Assembly (NCBI GenBank): GCA_012517145.1
Contig: JAAYVM010000082.1
Location: forward strand, 1 to 54,115
DNA from: Acholeplasmataceae bacterium
GTDB taxonomy: Bacteria > Bacillota > Negativicutes > Acidaminococcales > Acidaminococcaceae
Length of the DNA: 54,115 nucleotides
Direction of reading: 5' to 3'
Positions 42,832 through 51,665 of the stretch are shown here, one piece after another (within the stretch, counting starts at the first letter, position 1; each line of letters begins with the position of its first letter). The notes beneath the pieces were generated by a model. That model saw only the letters and a program-made list of their open reading frames with translations, did no database searches and was not told where the DNA came from. Both the position numbers and the translations under genes were made by a program.

Positions 42832-43812
42832 TTACTCCCTCCCTTTCGTCGCGGCGCCGGGTTCGACGTCGTCAACGTCGAAGGACAAAAGCGGTGCGTT
42901 CGTATCAGCATCTGCACCGGCCTGATAATCGCCGTAAAATTCGTTGATGTCCTTGATGAACTTCCTGTTCAAAAGGTCAAGGCGTATGCCCTGCGGACAG
43001 ACGCGGCTGCACTCGCCGCAATCCGTACAGCGTCCTGCCACATGGTAAGCGCGAATGATATGGAAGAGCTGCTCTTCCGCACTATTGTTATTGGCTTTGC
43101 CCGCCAGAGGCGACTCAGGATTATCGAAAAGGCACTGTTCGCAGCTGCAGGCCGGACAGATATCGCGGCAGGCGTTGCACCTGATGCATTTGGACAGTTC
43201 TTCCTGCCAGAAAGCAAAGCGTTCCTGCGGGGAAAGACTCTCTAATTCCTTCACAACGGCAAATCGATCATAGGGAGCATGCTTTACTGCCATTGGTTCG
43301 CCGATGGTCTCGTCACTGACCGCATAGGCGCTGCCTTTGCAGGCCAAGCATTTATTGAGCAGCACTTCTGCCCGCGCGACTTGTTTAGTGCCGTAAGCTG
43401 TTTCCACGGTAAGATTATCACCGTCTTCCGTAATGCCGATGATACCTTTCAGCCCCTGTGCCTTGACTTTGTTGATGTCCACCATACCTGCGCAGGGAAT
43501 GCCGATGACCAGCACCTGCTCACGTTGGACACGCCTGTCCTTGATGAGCTGGTTCAGGCTGTAGGTATCGCAGGGTTTCAGGAAGACCGCGGTTTTTTCA
43601 TCTTTTTTCGTATTGGCTATCAGGTATTTGCTGAGATTAGCGGCGCAGAAAGCATTGTAGACAAGTGCGTCCAGTTCTTCCGTGTTATCGAAATAGCCCG
43701 GCGCATTATCGTAAAACATCTCACCCTTCTGCCAGGCGATAACGCTGGTAACCTGCCCTGCTGCGAGTAGATCTCTTGCTTTTTCCTTGATCAGCTGCTC
43801 TATTTTTTGCAT
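42832..43812 (-). CDS. flxC: FlxC-like iron-sulfur subunit (FrhB-related)
   Basis: A 326-residue protein related to the F420-reducing hydrogenase beta subunit group. An N-terminal region with FLKPCDTYSLNQL, VIGIPCAGMVD and NKCLACKGS is followed by two [4Fe-4S] motifs (CIRCNACRDICPACSC; CTDCGECSRVCPQG). It conducts electrons between the FAD/NAD subunit and FlxD/HdrA. The ATG at 43812 overlaps flxD by 13 bp; the earlier frame lies inside flxD and has no site. Subunit naming follows the Desulfovibrio FlxABCD set by analogy. Confidence 0.8.
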   Translation of the reverse strand: MQKIEQLIKEKARDLLAAGQVTSVIAWQKGEMFYDNAPGYFDNTEELDALVYNAFCAANLSKYLIANTKKDEKTAVFLKPCDTYSLNQLIKDRRVQREQVLVIGIPCAGMVDINKVKAQGLKGIIGITEDGDNLTVETAYGTKQVARAEVLLNKCLACKGSAYAVSDETIGEPMAVKHAPYDRFAVVKELESLSPQERFAFWQEELSKCIRCNACRDICPACSCEQCLFDNPESPLAGKANNNSAEEQLFHIIRAYHVAGRCTDCGECSRVCPQGIRLDLLNRKFIKDINEFYGDYQAGADADTNAPLLSFDVDDVEPGAATKGRE

Positions 43813-44252
43813 CTCAGATCCCTCAACTTTACGTTTTCTCCCAGAGCTTTGATTGTCTCTGCAAAGCTGGTCATGACTTCGGCAAATTTGTTGCCTTCGG
43901 CGGCCGAGACCCATTCGACCCGCAGCCGCGCCTTGTCAACGCCAAGGAAACTCAGCATGCTCATCAGGAGCGTCATGCGGCGACGCGCAAAGTAATTGCC
44001 GCTCGTATAATGGCAGTCGCCGGGATGACAGCCAGCAATAATAACGCCGTCGGCTCCCCTGAGGAAAGCTCTGAGGATAAAAGTCGGGTTGACCCTGCAG
44101 GAACAGGGCACCCTGATGATTTTTATATTGGCCGGATAACTTCTTCTGGCGGTACCGGCTAAATCCGCACCGGCATAACTGCACCAGTTGCAGCAGAAAG
44201 CCACGATCAACTGCTCGAATTCTTTGTCAGGCGTACTTTGGGCTGCTAGCAT
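43800..44252 (-). CDS. flxD: MvhD/FlxD-like hydrogenase-type iron-sulfur subunit
   Basis: A 150-residue MvhD-family protein binding a [2Fe-2S] cluster: IVAFCCNWCSYAGADLAG near the N-terminus and IRVPCSCRVNP, then AGCHPGDCHY. It is the link that hands electrons to HdrA in MvhADG-Hdr and Flx-Hdr complexes. Its start overlaps hdrA by 7 bp and its end overlaps flxC, so stoichiometric translation is likely. Confidence 0.9.
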   Translation of the reverse strand: MLAAQSTPDKEFEQLIVAFCCNWCSYAGADLAGTARRSYPANIKIIRVPCSCRVNPTFILRAFLRGADGVIIAGCHPGDCHYTSGNYFARRRMTLLMSMLSFLGVDKARLRVEWVSAAEGNKFAEVMTSFAETIKALGENVKLRDLRCKK

Positions 44253-46228
44253 ATTGCGTCCACCTCCGCCATAATTTGTTTGTTGCTGAACCCTTTAAGG
44301 TCCATCGCGCCGGAGGGGCAAGCCACCGTACAAGCGCCGCAGCCTTGGCAGAGCGCTTCGTTGACCTGGGCTATCAGCCGTCTTTCCTTCAGTCCTTTGA
44401 CATTGACCAGCTTGTATTCCGCGCTGATTGCGCCGTAAGGGCAGACTTTTTCACAGGCAAGGCAACCGCTGCAGGTCTGTTCGTTGCAGGTCGCCACGCA
44501 TGGATTGGTCAGCAATTTGTCTTTGGATAAGAGGCCCAAAACCTTGACCGCCGCCGCTCCTGCCTGGGCAACGGTTTCCGGTATATCCTTCGGACCCTGG
44601 CAGACGCCGGACAGGAAAATGCCTGCCGTCGGACTTTCGACCGGCCGCAATTTCGGATGTGCCTCTGTGAAGAAGTCGTTGGTATCAATGCTGGCAGTCA
44701 GCATAGTCGCCAGTTTCCTGGCATCCGCCGCCGGCTTGATCGCAGTCGCGAGAACCACCATGTCAGCAGGCACGCTGAGTTGTGCGCCGCTTGCCACGTC
44801 AGAAGCATGCACCAGCAGATGGTCACCTTCTTCGGTGATCTTGCCCACCATGCCCTTGGTATACTGCACGCCGTATTCCTCGACGGCACGGCGGTAGAAT
44901 TCATCAAAGCTCTTGCCGGGCGTACGCACATCAATATAGAAGACCTGTACGTCGATGTCCGGATATTTCTCCTTCACCAGCATCGCATGCTTGGCGTTAT
45001 ACATGCAGCAAATCTTCGAGCAGTAGGTTTTGCCGCGCTCCGTGGTGTCACGGGAACCGACACAGGAAACGAAGACGATGGATTTCGGCTTTTTGCCGTC
45101 AGAAAGTCTGACGAGATGACCTTGGGTCGGTCCGGCGGCATTGGTCAGACGCTCAAACTCCAGCGAAGTAATGACGTCCGGGCAATATTCATAATTGAAT
45201 TCCCCGAACTTCGCCATATCTATCGGTTCAAAACCTGTCGCCAGCACGATGGCGCCGTATTTCTGGGTGACCAGTTCATCTTCCTGCTCATATTCAATAG
45301 CGCCTGCGGGGCAGACTTTTGCGCAAATACCGCATTTGCCGGTCTGGAATTTCAAACAATTTTCACGGTCAATAACGGGCACATTCGGAATCGCCTGGGC
45401 AAAAGGAATATAAATCGCGCTGCGGTTCCTCAAACCTTGGTCAAACTCACTCTTGGCTTTTTTGGACGGGCATTTCTCACTGCAGATACCGCAGCCGCTG
45501 CAGCGGTCCACCGAGACACTGCGTGCTTTCTTGCGGATGACTGCTTCGAATTGACCGACATAACCGCTGACTTTTTCGATTTCACTGTATGTATAGATGG
45601 TAATATTTTCGTGCGTGGCCGCTTCCACCATTTTCGGTGTCAAGATACAGGCCGAGCAATCGAGCGTCGGAAATGTCTTATCGAGCTGTGACATTTTACC
45701 GCCGATACTCGGTGTTTTTTCTACGATATCTACTTTGTAGCCGGCTTCTGCTATATCAAGAGCAGTCTGCAGACCGGCAATGCCGCCGCCAATGACGAGT
45801 GCTCTTTTCACTACTGCGCTCTCACCGGATACCAGCGGTGTATTGAGTTTAACTTTCGCAATCGCGGCTTTCGCCAGGGCAATAGCCTTAGCTGTCGCAA
45901 CTTCCTTGTCTTTGTGTACCCAGGAACAATGTTCACGGATATTGGCAATTTCCACCAGATATGGATTTAATCCCGCTGCCTGGGCAGCCTTCCTGAAAGT
46001 CGCTTCATGCATGCGCGGCGAACAGGAACAGACGACCACGCGGCTCAAACCGTAATCCTTGATGGCCTTCTGCATCAGTTCCTGACCGCCTTCGGAGCAC
46101 ATATAACGGTAATCAGCCGCAAAAGCGACGCCGGGAATGCTCTTCACGCTTTCAGCAACACGTGCAACGTCCACCGTCGCGGCAATGTTGCTGCCGCACC
46201 AACAGACAAAAACACCTATCTTCTGCAA
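44246..46228 (-). CDS. hdrA: HdrA-like flavin-based electron-bifurcating subunit
   Basis: A 660-residue HdrA. The N-terminal domain has cysteines at 43, 68/70 and 101. The FAD domain holds LVIGGGIAGLQTALD (144-158) and VEKTPSIGGKMSQ (169-181). Two inserted ferredoxin motifs follow (C243-C253 CSGCGICSEKCP; C291-C306), and the C-terminus has two more (CSGCLACEKVCPYG; CQGCGACTVACPSG). HdrA's FAD splits electron pairs between a low- and a high-potential acceptor, commonly ferredoxin and the HdrB side. All the expected clusters appear intact. Middle gene of the operon. Confidence 0.92.
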   Translation of the reverse strand: MQKIGVFVCWCGSNIAATVDVARVAESVKSIPGVAFAADYRYMCSEGGQELMQKAIKDYGLSRVVVCSCSPRMHEATFRKAAQAAGLNPYLVEIANIREHCSWVHKDKEVATAKAIALAKAAIAKVKLNTPLVSGESAVVKRALVIGGGIAGLQTALDIAEAGYKVDIVEKTPSIGGKMSQLDKTFPTLDCSACILTPKMVEAATHENITIYTYSEIEKVSGYVGQFEAVIRKKARSVSVDRCSGCGICSEKCPSKKAKSEFDQGLRNRSAIYIPFAQAIPNVPVIDRENCLKFQTGKCGICAKVCPAGAIEYEQEDELVTQKYGAIVLATGFEPIDMAKFGEFNYEYCPDVITSLEFERLTNAAGPTQGHLVRLSDGKKPKSIVFVSCVGSRDTTERGKTYCSKICCMYNAKHAMLVKEKYPDIDVQVFYIDVRTPGKSFDEFYRRAVEEYGVQYTKGMVGKITEEGDHLLVHASDVASGAQLSVPADMVVLATAIKPAADARKLATMLTASIDTNDFFTEAHPKLRPVESPTAGIFLSGVCQGPKDIPETVAQAGAAAVKVLGLLSKDKLLTNPCVATCNEQTCSGCLACEKVCPYGAISAEYKLVNVKGLKERRLIAQVNEALCQGCGACTVACPSGAMDLKGFSNKQIMAEVDAIC

Positions 46229-46260
46229 TCTTATCCCTCCCAGAACCTTTCATGGATTCC

Positions 46261-46653
46261 TTACTTGTTATATTTTCGCAGTGCGCTTACAAGCGCCTGC
46301 TGCGGCATCATTTCATCTATTTCTGCAGGCAGTTCATCGACATTCAGCCTGTTTTCACCCTGTTTGCGGATAACGCTCAGACGCACAGCCTCAATCAGCT
46401 TTGCCGGATCAACGCCACGCGGACAGCGGGCGGAACAGGTGAAACACGACAGGCATTGCCAAAGCGTATTGCTTGCGGCGAGGTTATTCACTCTGCCATT
46501 CATCAGTTCCCAGACAAAACGGTGTGGCAAAATATCCATTTTGGCGCCTGCCGGACAAGCGGCCGAACATTTGCCGCACTGCATGCAGTTGTCTGCCTTA
46601 ACGCCGCTGATACGCAAAATTTCTGCTGCTTCTTCTTTCTCCGTCAAATGCAT
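46261..46653 (-). CDS. hdrC: HdrC-like iron-sulfur subunit
   Basis: A 130-residue ferredoxin-like subunit with two [4Fe-4S] motifs, CMQCGKCSAACPAG and CLSCFTCSARCPRG, and helices between them. It conducts electrons from HdrA to HdrB. GTG at 46659 is an alternative start, but the AAGAGG site is spaced best (7 bases) for the ATG at 46653, 2 bp beyond the hdrB stop codon. Confidence 0.9.
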   Translation of the reverse strand: MHLTEKEEAAEILRISGVKADNCMQCGKCSAACPAGAKMDILPHRFVWELMNGRVNNLAASNTLWQCLSCFTCSARCPRGVDPAKLIEAVRLSVIRKQGENRLNVDELPAEIDEMMPQQALVSALRKYNK

Positions 46654-46655
46654 AT

Positions 46656-47450
46656 TCACACCTCTTCCTTTACGCCGAGGGCTTCAGCAAGAAGTTCGGT
46701 AAAGTAAAAAATCGGCAGCGGCTGCGCAGCCGCTGCATTGACCTGCAGATTATAGCTGCACAAAGGACAGGCCGTAATCAACGCTTCCACGCCCTTGTTA
46801 GCGGCAGAGGTCAGAATCTTGCTGACCATGTTTTGCGCTGAGCTCTTGTCTTTTAAAGCGATATAACCGCCGCAGCATTCGTTGCGGTAATCGTAAACGA
46901 CCGGTTCCGCGCCCAGTGCTTTGATGAAGTCCTCCAGGATGGACGGATTCTCCGGATCATCGAACTGCATAACACCGGCAGGCCTCAATAAGAGACAGCC
47001 ATAATAGGCACCGATCTTGCGCCCTGTCAGCGGCTTCACAACTTTTTTCGCCAATTCCTCAAAACCAATTTCGTCACGCAATACCTCCAAATAATGCAGC
47101 ACCTGTGTTTCACCCTGATAAGGCTTGTCCAGCTCCAGGTAGGCGTTGACCTTGGCATTGATTTCCTTGTTTTCCGCCATGTCGCTGTTTACCCTTTTCA
47201 ATACGTGATGACAGGCTGAGCACAAAGTGACCAGCTTGCCGTCAATTGCCGCCGCTGCTGCCAGACTGCGCACCGATGACAGCCGTGTACCGATTTCGTC
47301 CTGCACCAACGGATAAACCGCACCGCAGCACTGCCATTCCTTGAGTTCGGCGAGTTCAAAGCCTAAAGCTTCCGCCGCTTTTTTCGCATAAAGGTCGAGT
47401 TGTTTGGCCTTTGTGCTCAAAGTACAACCGGGATAATAGTTATAAACCAT
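46656..47450 (-). CDS. hdrB: HdrB-like CCG-domain subunit
   Basis: A 264-residue HdrB with two CCG domains, each able to hold a noncubane [4Fe-4S] cluster: C9, C41-C42, C77, C80, and C152, C192-C193, C228, C231. In methanogens this subunit reduces the CoM-CoB heterodisulfide; in bacteria the disulfide or other acceptor is often unknown. Here the fumarate-type flavoprotein in the same operon is the candidate end point. First gene of the operon; the ribosome binding site at the ATG is weak (GGAACGGG), while a strong AAAGGAGGG lies 30-40 bases further upstream. Confidence 0.9.
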   Translation of the reverse strand: MVYNYYPGCTLSTKAKQLDLYAKKAAEALGFELAELKEWQCCGAVYPLVQDEIGTRLSSVRSLAAAAAIDGKLVTLCSACHHVLKRVNSDMAENKEINAKVNAYLELDKPYQGETQVLHYLEVLRDEIGFEELAKKVVKPLTGRKIGAYYGCLLLRPAGVMQFDDPENPSILEDFIKALGAEPVVYDYRNECCGGYIALKDKSSAQNMVSKILTSAANKGVEALITACPLCSYNLQVNAAAAQPLPIFYFTELLAEALGVKEEV

Positions 47451-47510
47451 GCATATGCGCCCGTTCCTGCTTCGGGCTCCCTCCTTTGACTTTTTCCTTC
47501 AAATGAGCAT

Positions 47511-47582
47511 AAAAAAATACTTATTAGCTTGGGTCCCCGGCATCCTCGCCTAAGGCTGCCGCTAGCGGCCAAGTAATAAGTA
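47511..47582 (-). promoter_or_regulatory. Branched terminator-like structure in the hdrB leader
   Basis: On the complement strand the outer arms TACTTATTACTTGG and CCAAG-C-TAATAAGTA (47569-47582 with 47518-47532) pair over 14 bp, enclosing CCGCTAGCGG and GGCAGCC...GGATGCC sub-hairpins, and run into seven T (47511-47517). It lies 61 bp before hdrB and after the likely promoter region, so it could be an attenuator. It may alternatively be a repeat element. Confidence 0.5.
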
Positions 47583-47794
47583 CTGTTCTCGTATCTTGAT
47601 ATAGGCTTCAACTCACTTTCAAATCTTAATTATTGAATGCAGTTAGTATGACTAATCAAAGCTGAGTAAGATATAAAAATTAAACTATAATTCGTGTATT
47701 CTACAAAGCCGGCAATAATCCTTTCAAATCTGCAACAAAATTTTCCCAGCCGGACATACTGCGTCCCGCTTTATAAAAATGCCCACTTAGCATT
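47583..47794. other. Likely hdrB promoter region
   Basis: No gene. A+T-rich around 47610-47700, where the operon promoter should lie; several TTGA and TATA-like words occur but no single pair is convincing. Confidence 0.35.
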
Positions 47795-47866
47795 GTCATT
47801 CCGACCGTAGTGGAGGAATCTTATGCTATTACAACCCCCAGATCCTTCGACTTGCGCTCAGGATGA
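47795..47866. repeat. Dispersed inverted repeat, TGTCATTCCGACC family, copy 2
   Basis: Left arm TGTCATTCCGACCG then TAGTGGAGGAATCT, and right arm AGATCCTTCGACTTGCGC then TCAGGATGACA, around a short centre. The arms are imperfect inverted repeats of about 28 bp. A single related arm lies at 12705-12744. It has the shape of a small non-autonomous element. Confidence 0.6.
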
Positions 47867-47895
47867 CAACCTTAAAGGCTGGTTCTCGCTTCATG

Positions 47896-47930
47896 CAAAA
47901 AGCAGGAGCCGCAAAAATGCGGCCCCTGCT
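47896..47930 (-). terminator. Terminator of the ftsH/glycosylase-family unit
   Basis: AGCAGGAGCCGCA pairs with TGCGGCCCCTGCT (one mismatch) and on the complement strand runs into TTTTT. It begins right at the stop codon of the preceding gene. Confidence 0.8.
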
Positions 47931-48340
47931 CAAAAGTATTCTTTAAAATTTTCTTCTATTCTTGCCCACTCCGTGGCATCGGGTCTGCCGCAATCGGCTT
48001 TTTCCTGCAGATTGTACAGACACTGCCTGAGATACCTGTCATTATGCCAGTCCTTGAAAATATCTTCGTAGGTTACAGCTTGCGGTTCACCGAGGAAACT
48101 ATAAAGGTCAGCGACTTTAGTTTTATCATACTTTAGTTGGCGCTTTTCCATTTCAGCGGTAACTGCCTGCAAATAAGCTGCCAGATGTGTCAATGGATAT
48201 TCCTGCACCTTATTGACCAGTATGTGGTTCGGCGTGCCCTTTTTCCTGATTTCACTGGCCACCAGGAATACTTCCCGGTACTGGCCTCTTAGCTGCAGCA
48301 GCGGCAAATAAGGAAGCAGGGCTTTGTGCCATAATCTCAT
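47930..48340 (-). CDS. Pyrimidine dimer DNA glycosylase family (TIGR02328) protein
   Basis: A 136-residue protein of the T4 endonuclease V-like/TIGR02328 group. Marks: MRLWHKALLPYLP at the start, GTPNHILVNKVQEYPLTHL, and WHNDRYLRQCLYNLQEKADCG near the end. Relatives start MRLWH and are annotated as pyrimidine dimer glycosylases, which nick DNA at UV lesions; activity in this subgroup is not proved. It follows ftsH by 16 bp on the same strand and is probably cotranscribed. Confidence 0.75.
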   Translation of the reverse strand: MRLWHKALLPYLPLLQLRGQYREVFLVASEIRKKGTPNHILVNKVQEYPLTHLAAYLQAVTAEMEKRQLKYDKTKVADLYSFLGEPQAVTYEDIFKDWHNDRYLRQCLYNLQEKADCGRPDATEWARIEENFKEYF

Positions 48341-48356
48341 CAGACGTCACCACCTG

Positions 48357-50237
48357 CTAAATAGTAGGTTCTGCTTCAGTTACAGCCGGAGCAGCAGCAG
48401 TTGCTTCTTCTTTCTCTTCTGCCGGCTTGCCGGTCAGTATTTCCATGAATTCAACACCGGTAATGGTTTCTTTCTCCAGCAGGAAGGCTGCCAGCTCGTG
48501 CAATTTTTCTTTATTTTCTTCCAGAATACGCAGCGCTTTATCGTGTGCTGCTTTGATGATGGAGAGAACCTCGCCGTCAATTTTAGCTGAAGTTTCTGCT
48601 GAACACGACAGGGAAGTGTCAGCCCCCAGATAAGGATTATTGAGAGTTTCCAGTCCCATCATATCGAATTCCTTGCTCATGCCAAGGCGGGTAACCATTG
48701 CTCTTGCCATACGTGTAGCCTGCTCAATATCATTCGCGGCACCGCTGGTGATCGTGCCAAAGATTGTTTCTTCTGCCGCACGGCCGCCTGTGATGGTTGC
48801 TATCTTATTAAAAGCTTCTTCCTTCGTCATCAGCACGGTTTCTTCTTCAGCCACCTGCATAGTGTAGCCGAGAGCACCAGAGGTACGAGGAATGATCGTT
48901 ATCTTATGTACCGGGGCCGACTCTGACTGCTTGGCAGCAACGAGAGCGTGACCGATTTCATGGTAAGCGATGACTTTCTTTTCTTTTGGTGAAATTACTG
49001 CGCCTTTACGCTGATAACCGGCAATAACGACTTCCACCGATTCTTCTATGTCACTCTGAATGACATACTCGCGTCCCATTTTGACTGCACGCAGGGCAGC
49101 TTCGTTGATGATGTTAGCCAGCTCAGCGCCCGAAGCACCGCTGGTCGCTCTTGCAATGGCATTAAAGTCGATGCCTTCGCCCAGCTTGATATTAGCGGCA
49201 TGCACACGCAGAATAGCTTCGCGTCCCTTGAGGTCCGGCAGTTCTACCGGTATGCGCCTGTCGAAACGACCCGGACGCAGGAGTGCTTTATCGAGTGTTT
49301 CCGGTCTGTTGGTCGCAGCGAGGATAACAACACCTTTGCTGCTGTCGAAACCATCCATTTCGGAAAGCAATTGATTCAATGTCTGCTCTCTTTCGTCGTT
49401 GCCGCCGAACTGGCCGCTGTTACGTTTCTGGCCGATAGCATCAATCTCATCGATAAAGACGATACAAGGTGCTTTTTCCTGTGCCTGCTTGAAAAGATCA
49501 CGCACCCGGGCTGCACCCATACCGACGAACATCTCGATGAACTCAGAACCGGAGATTGAGAAGAAAGGAACTTTCGCCTCGCCGGCTACTGCTTTGGCGA
49601 GCAGCGTCTTACCTGTGCCCGGAGGCCCTACAAGCAAGGCTCCTTTCGGCATATTCGCACCGATTTTTTTGTATTTATCAGGGTTGTGGAGAAAATCAAC
49701 CAATTCCATCAAGGCCTCTTTGGCCTCGTCCTGGCCGGCAACATCGGCGAAGCTTTTGCCTGTCTGTGCTTCTACGTAGACCTTGGCGTTACTTTTGCCG
49801 AAGCTCATGGCATTGCCGCCCATCCTGTTCCCCATGAAACGCATGAAGAGCTGCCCCAGGATGAAAAAGATAATGATTGGGAAAACCCAGTTGGTAAAGA
49901 AGTTGGCAAGCGGTGAACTCTCTTTAGGAATGACCTGTGAAAATTCCACCTTGCTCTTCACCAGGCGGTTGACCAGATCCGGATCTTCGACACGGCCGGT
50001 TACATAAATAGTTTTATCTGCATCGTCTTTGGCGACTACTGCAATTTTGTTCGAAGTTATTTCAACCTTGGATACTTGTCCTTCATCAACCTTCTGCAAG
50101 AAATTGCCATAAGAAATTTCCTGCACTTTAGGGCTGAAGTACATCGGCGTTATCACCGCGTTAAAGAGATAGATCATCAGAATTGCTATCAGATAATAAT
50201 AGATTAAAGGCTTTTTCGGGCCTTTGCGTTCTTCCAT
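48357..50237 (-). CDS. ftsH: ATP-dependent zinc metalloprotease FtsH
   Basis: A 626-residue membrane-anchored AAA+ protease that degrades unstable membrane and cytosolic proteins. Two membrane segments (about 11-31 and 113-133) flank a periplasmic domain. Walker A GPPGTGKT is at 204-211, FIDEIDAIG at 261-269, the SRH arginines are in RPGRFDRR, and the zinc motif HEIGH is at 426-430. Length and order are normal; the tail is Ala/Glu-rich. AGAGGT precedes the start. A possible promoter (TTGTGT, 17 bases, TATTAT) lies about 65-90 bp upstream. Confidence 0.96.
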   Translation of the reverse strand: MEERKGPKKPLIYYYLIAILMIYLFNAVITPMYFSPKVQEISYGNFLQKVDEGQVSKVEITSNKIAVVAKDDADKTIYVTGRVEDPDLVNRLVKSKVEFSQVIPKESSPLANFFTNWVFPIIIFFILGQLFMRFMGNRMGGNAMSFGKSNAKVYVEAQTGKSFADVAGQDEAKEALMELVDFLHNPDKYKKIGANMPKGALLVGPPGTGKTLLAKAVAGEAKVPFFSISGSEFIEMFVGMGAARVRDLFKQAQEKAPCIVFIDEIDAIGQKRNSGQFGGNDEREQTLNQLLSEMDGFDSSKGVVILAATNRPETLDKALLRPGRFDRRIPVELPDLKGREAILRVHAANIKLGEGIDFNAIARATSGASGAELANIINEAALRAVKMGREYVIQSDIEESVEVVIAGYQRKGAVISPKEKKVIAYHEIGHALVAAKQSESAPVHKITIIPRTSGALGYTMQVAEEETVLMTKEEAFNKIATITGGRAAEETIFGTITSGAANDIEQATRMARAMVTRLGMSKEFDMMGLETLNNPYLGADTSLSCSAETSAKIDGEVLSIIKAAHDKALRILEENKEKLHELAAFLLEKETITGVEFMEILTGKPAEEKEEATAAAPAVTEAEPTI

Positions 50238-50350
50238 ATAATTGTTTACCTCTGCTTTCTTGAAGCTAAAATATAATTATTAGTTAATAGAATTGATACT
50301 TACATAATACTTCGAATTTTGAGTTTACACAAGCAAAAAATACGTGAACA

Positions 50351-50390
50351 ATAAAAAAACAACCCCCTGCCGTCAAGTGCAGAGAGTTGT
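50351..50390 (-). terminator. Terminator of the pantothenate operon
   Basis: On the complement strand ACAACTCTCTGC, 8-base loop, GCAGGGGGTTGT and seven T. It lies 17 bp past the panD stop. Confidence 0.8.
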
Positions 50391-50407
50391 CTTGTCATTT
50401 ACTGAAC

Positions 50408-50791
50408 TTAGCCTATTTCGCCGGCAAGCTCTGTCCCGCGGACCTTAAGCGGACGGTTATTATCATCCACCATGACCACTTTGGGCACGCAGGCTTGTGC
50501 TTCTTCCGGCGTCATCATCGCATAAGCAATAATGATTACTTTGTCGCCGACAGTAACTTTGCGCGCTGCAGCACCGTTCAGGCAGATAACACCGGAATCC
50601 GGCTCACCTTCGATGACGTAGGTTTCCAGGCGGGCGCCGTTATTATTATCAACTATTTGTACGCGTTCACCCGGCAGGATACCTGCGAGTTTCATCAGGG
50701 TCGAGTCGATCGTAACCGAACCCATATATTCAAGATTAGCCTCTGTAACGGTGGCTCTGTGGATTTTACCGTGGAACATGTTGTAAAGCAT
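50408..50791 (-). CDS. panD: Aspartate 1-decarboxylase
   Basis: A 127-residue pyruvoyl enzyme that makes beta-alanine from L-aspartate for pantothenate. The self-cleavage site G24-S25 (EYMGSVTID) generates the pyruvoyl group; K9 and the [10 protein letters not shown] segment are conserved. Its start shares one base with the panC stop (TAATG) and has GGAGG 7 bases upstream. Last gene of the operon. Confidence 0.96.
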   Translation of the reverse strand: MLYNMFHGKIHRATVTEANLEYMGSVTIDSTLMKLAGILPGERVQIVDNNNGARLETYVIEGEPDSGVICLNGAAARKVTVGDKVIIIAYAMMTPEEAQACVPKVVMVDDNNRPLKVRGTELAGEIG

Positions 50792-51645
50792 TATTTTACC
50801 TCCAAAATAGTATTGTCTATTAGTCTTGTTTTACCGAATCTGACCGCCAGGGCCAGAAGATTTTCACCCTGCATAGGGTTTGGGCATTCATTCAAATCAG
50901 GCATTTGATAAATTTCTACATAGTCGATGTCAGCCATCGGTTCTGCCTTGATCATCGCGGTTGTTGCCGCCACCAGCTTCTGAGGATCGTGCTCACCGGC
51001 AGCAAAGAGTTCCTGCGCATGTTTCAGGCTCTTAGAAAGGATCAGCCCTGCCTGGCGTTCCTCGGCAGACAAATAAGTGTTGCGGGAGCTCTTGGCAAGC
51101 CCGTCAGCTTCGCGCACTATCGGCATGATTCTCATCTGCAGATTGAAGAACAAATCTTTGACCATACGTTTCAAAACCTGCACCTGCTGGGCATCTTTCT
51201 GTCCAAAATAGGCTCTGTCCGGCTGGGCCAGATTAAATAGCTTGCTGACTACAGTAGTAACGCCGCGGAAATGAATCGGTCTTGACCTGCCGCACAGCAC
51301 TTTAGTCACGTCACCGGTGACTTCGACCCAGGTCATGTCTTCGCTGGGGTACATCTCTTTCGGCGACGGAGCAAAGACGATATCGGCACCCTGCGCTTCT
51401 GCCAATTTGCAGTCGGCATCAAGGGTACGCGGATAGCTGTCGAGGTCTTCATTCGGTCCGAACTGCGTCGGATTAACAAAAACGCTGACAACGACAACGT
51501 CGTTTTCCTGATTGGCTGCTTTCACTAAGGAAGCATGTCCTTCGTGCAGCGCACCCATCGTCGGTACGAGGCCTATCGTTTTTCCTGCAGTTTTGGCGAT
51601 GGCAATTTCATTTCTGAGTTCTTCTACTGTTTTACATAGAATCAT
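50791..51645 (-). CDS. panC: Pantothenate synthetase
   Basis: A 284-residue ligase joining pantoate and beta-alanine with ATP. The HIGH-like motif is [14 protein letters not shown] (29-42), pantoate/ATP residues lie in [12 protein letters not shown] and [12 protein letters not shown], and the C-terminal dimer domain is present. It lies 20 bp after panB and overlaps panD by one base. Confidence 0.96.
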   Translation of the reverse strand: MILCKTVEELRNEIAIAKTAGKTIGLVPTMGALHEGHASLVKAANQENDVVVVSVFVNPTQFGPNEDLDSYPRTLDADCKLAEAQGADIVFAPSPKEMYPSEDMTWVEVTGDVTKVLCGRSRPIHFRGVTTVVSKLFNLAQPDRAYFGQKDAQQVQVLKRMVKDLFFNLQMRIMPIVREADGLAKSSRNTYLSAEERQAGLILSKSLKHAQELFAAGEHDPQKLVAATTAMIKAEPMADIDYVEIYQMPDLNECPNPMQGENLLALAVRFGKTRLIDNTILEVK

Positions 51646-51665
51646 GGATTTTCCCCTCTAACTTG

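Noticed and set aside
44657-45691. 344-codon rightward open frame opposite hdrA
   Set aside because: It is the mirror of a high-G+C, intact hdrA gene; no ribosome binding site, and its translation resembles no protein. The same applies to 38870-39646 opposite the FrdA-type gene.
47511-47582. ydaO-type c-di-AMP riboswitch before hdrB
   Set aside because: A short GGGGACCCAAG stretch is reminiscent, but the element is far too short and the other conserved parts are missing.
47417-47611. Short leftward frame across the hdrB start
   Set aside because: It runs through the leader hairpin and overlaps hdrB in another frame; no ribosome binding site or family pattern.
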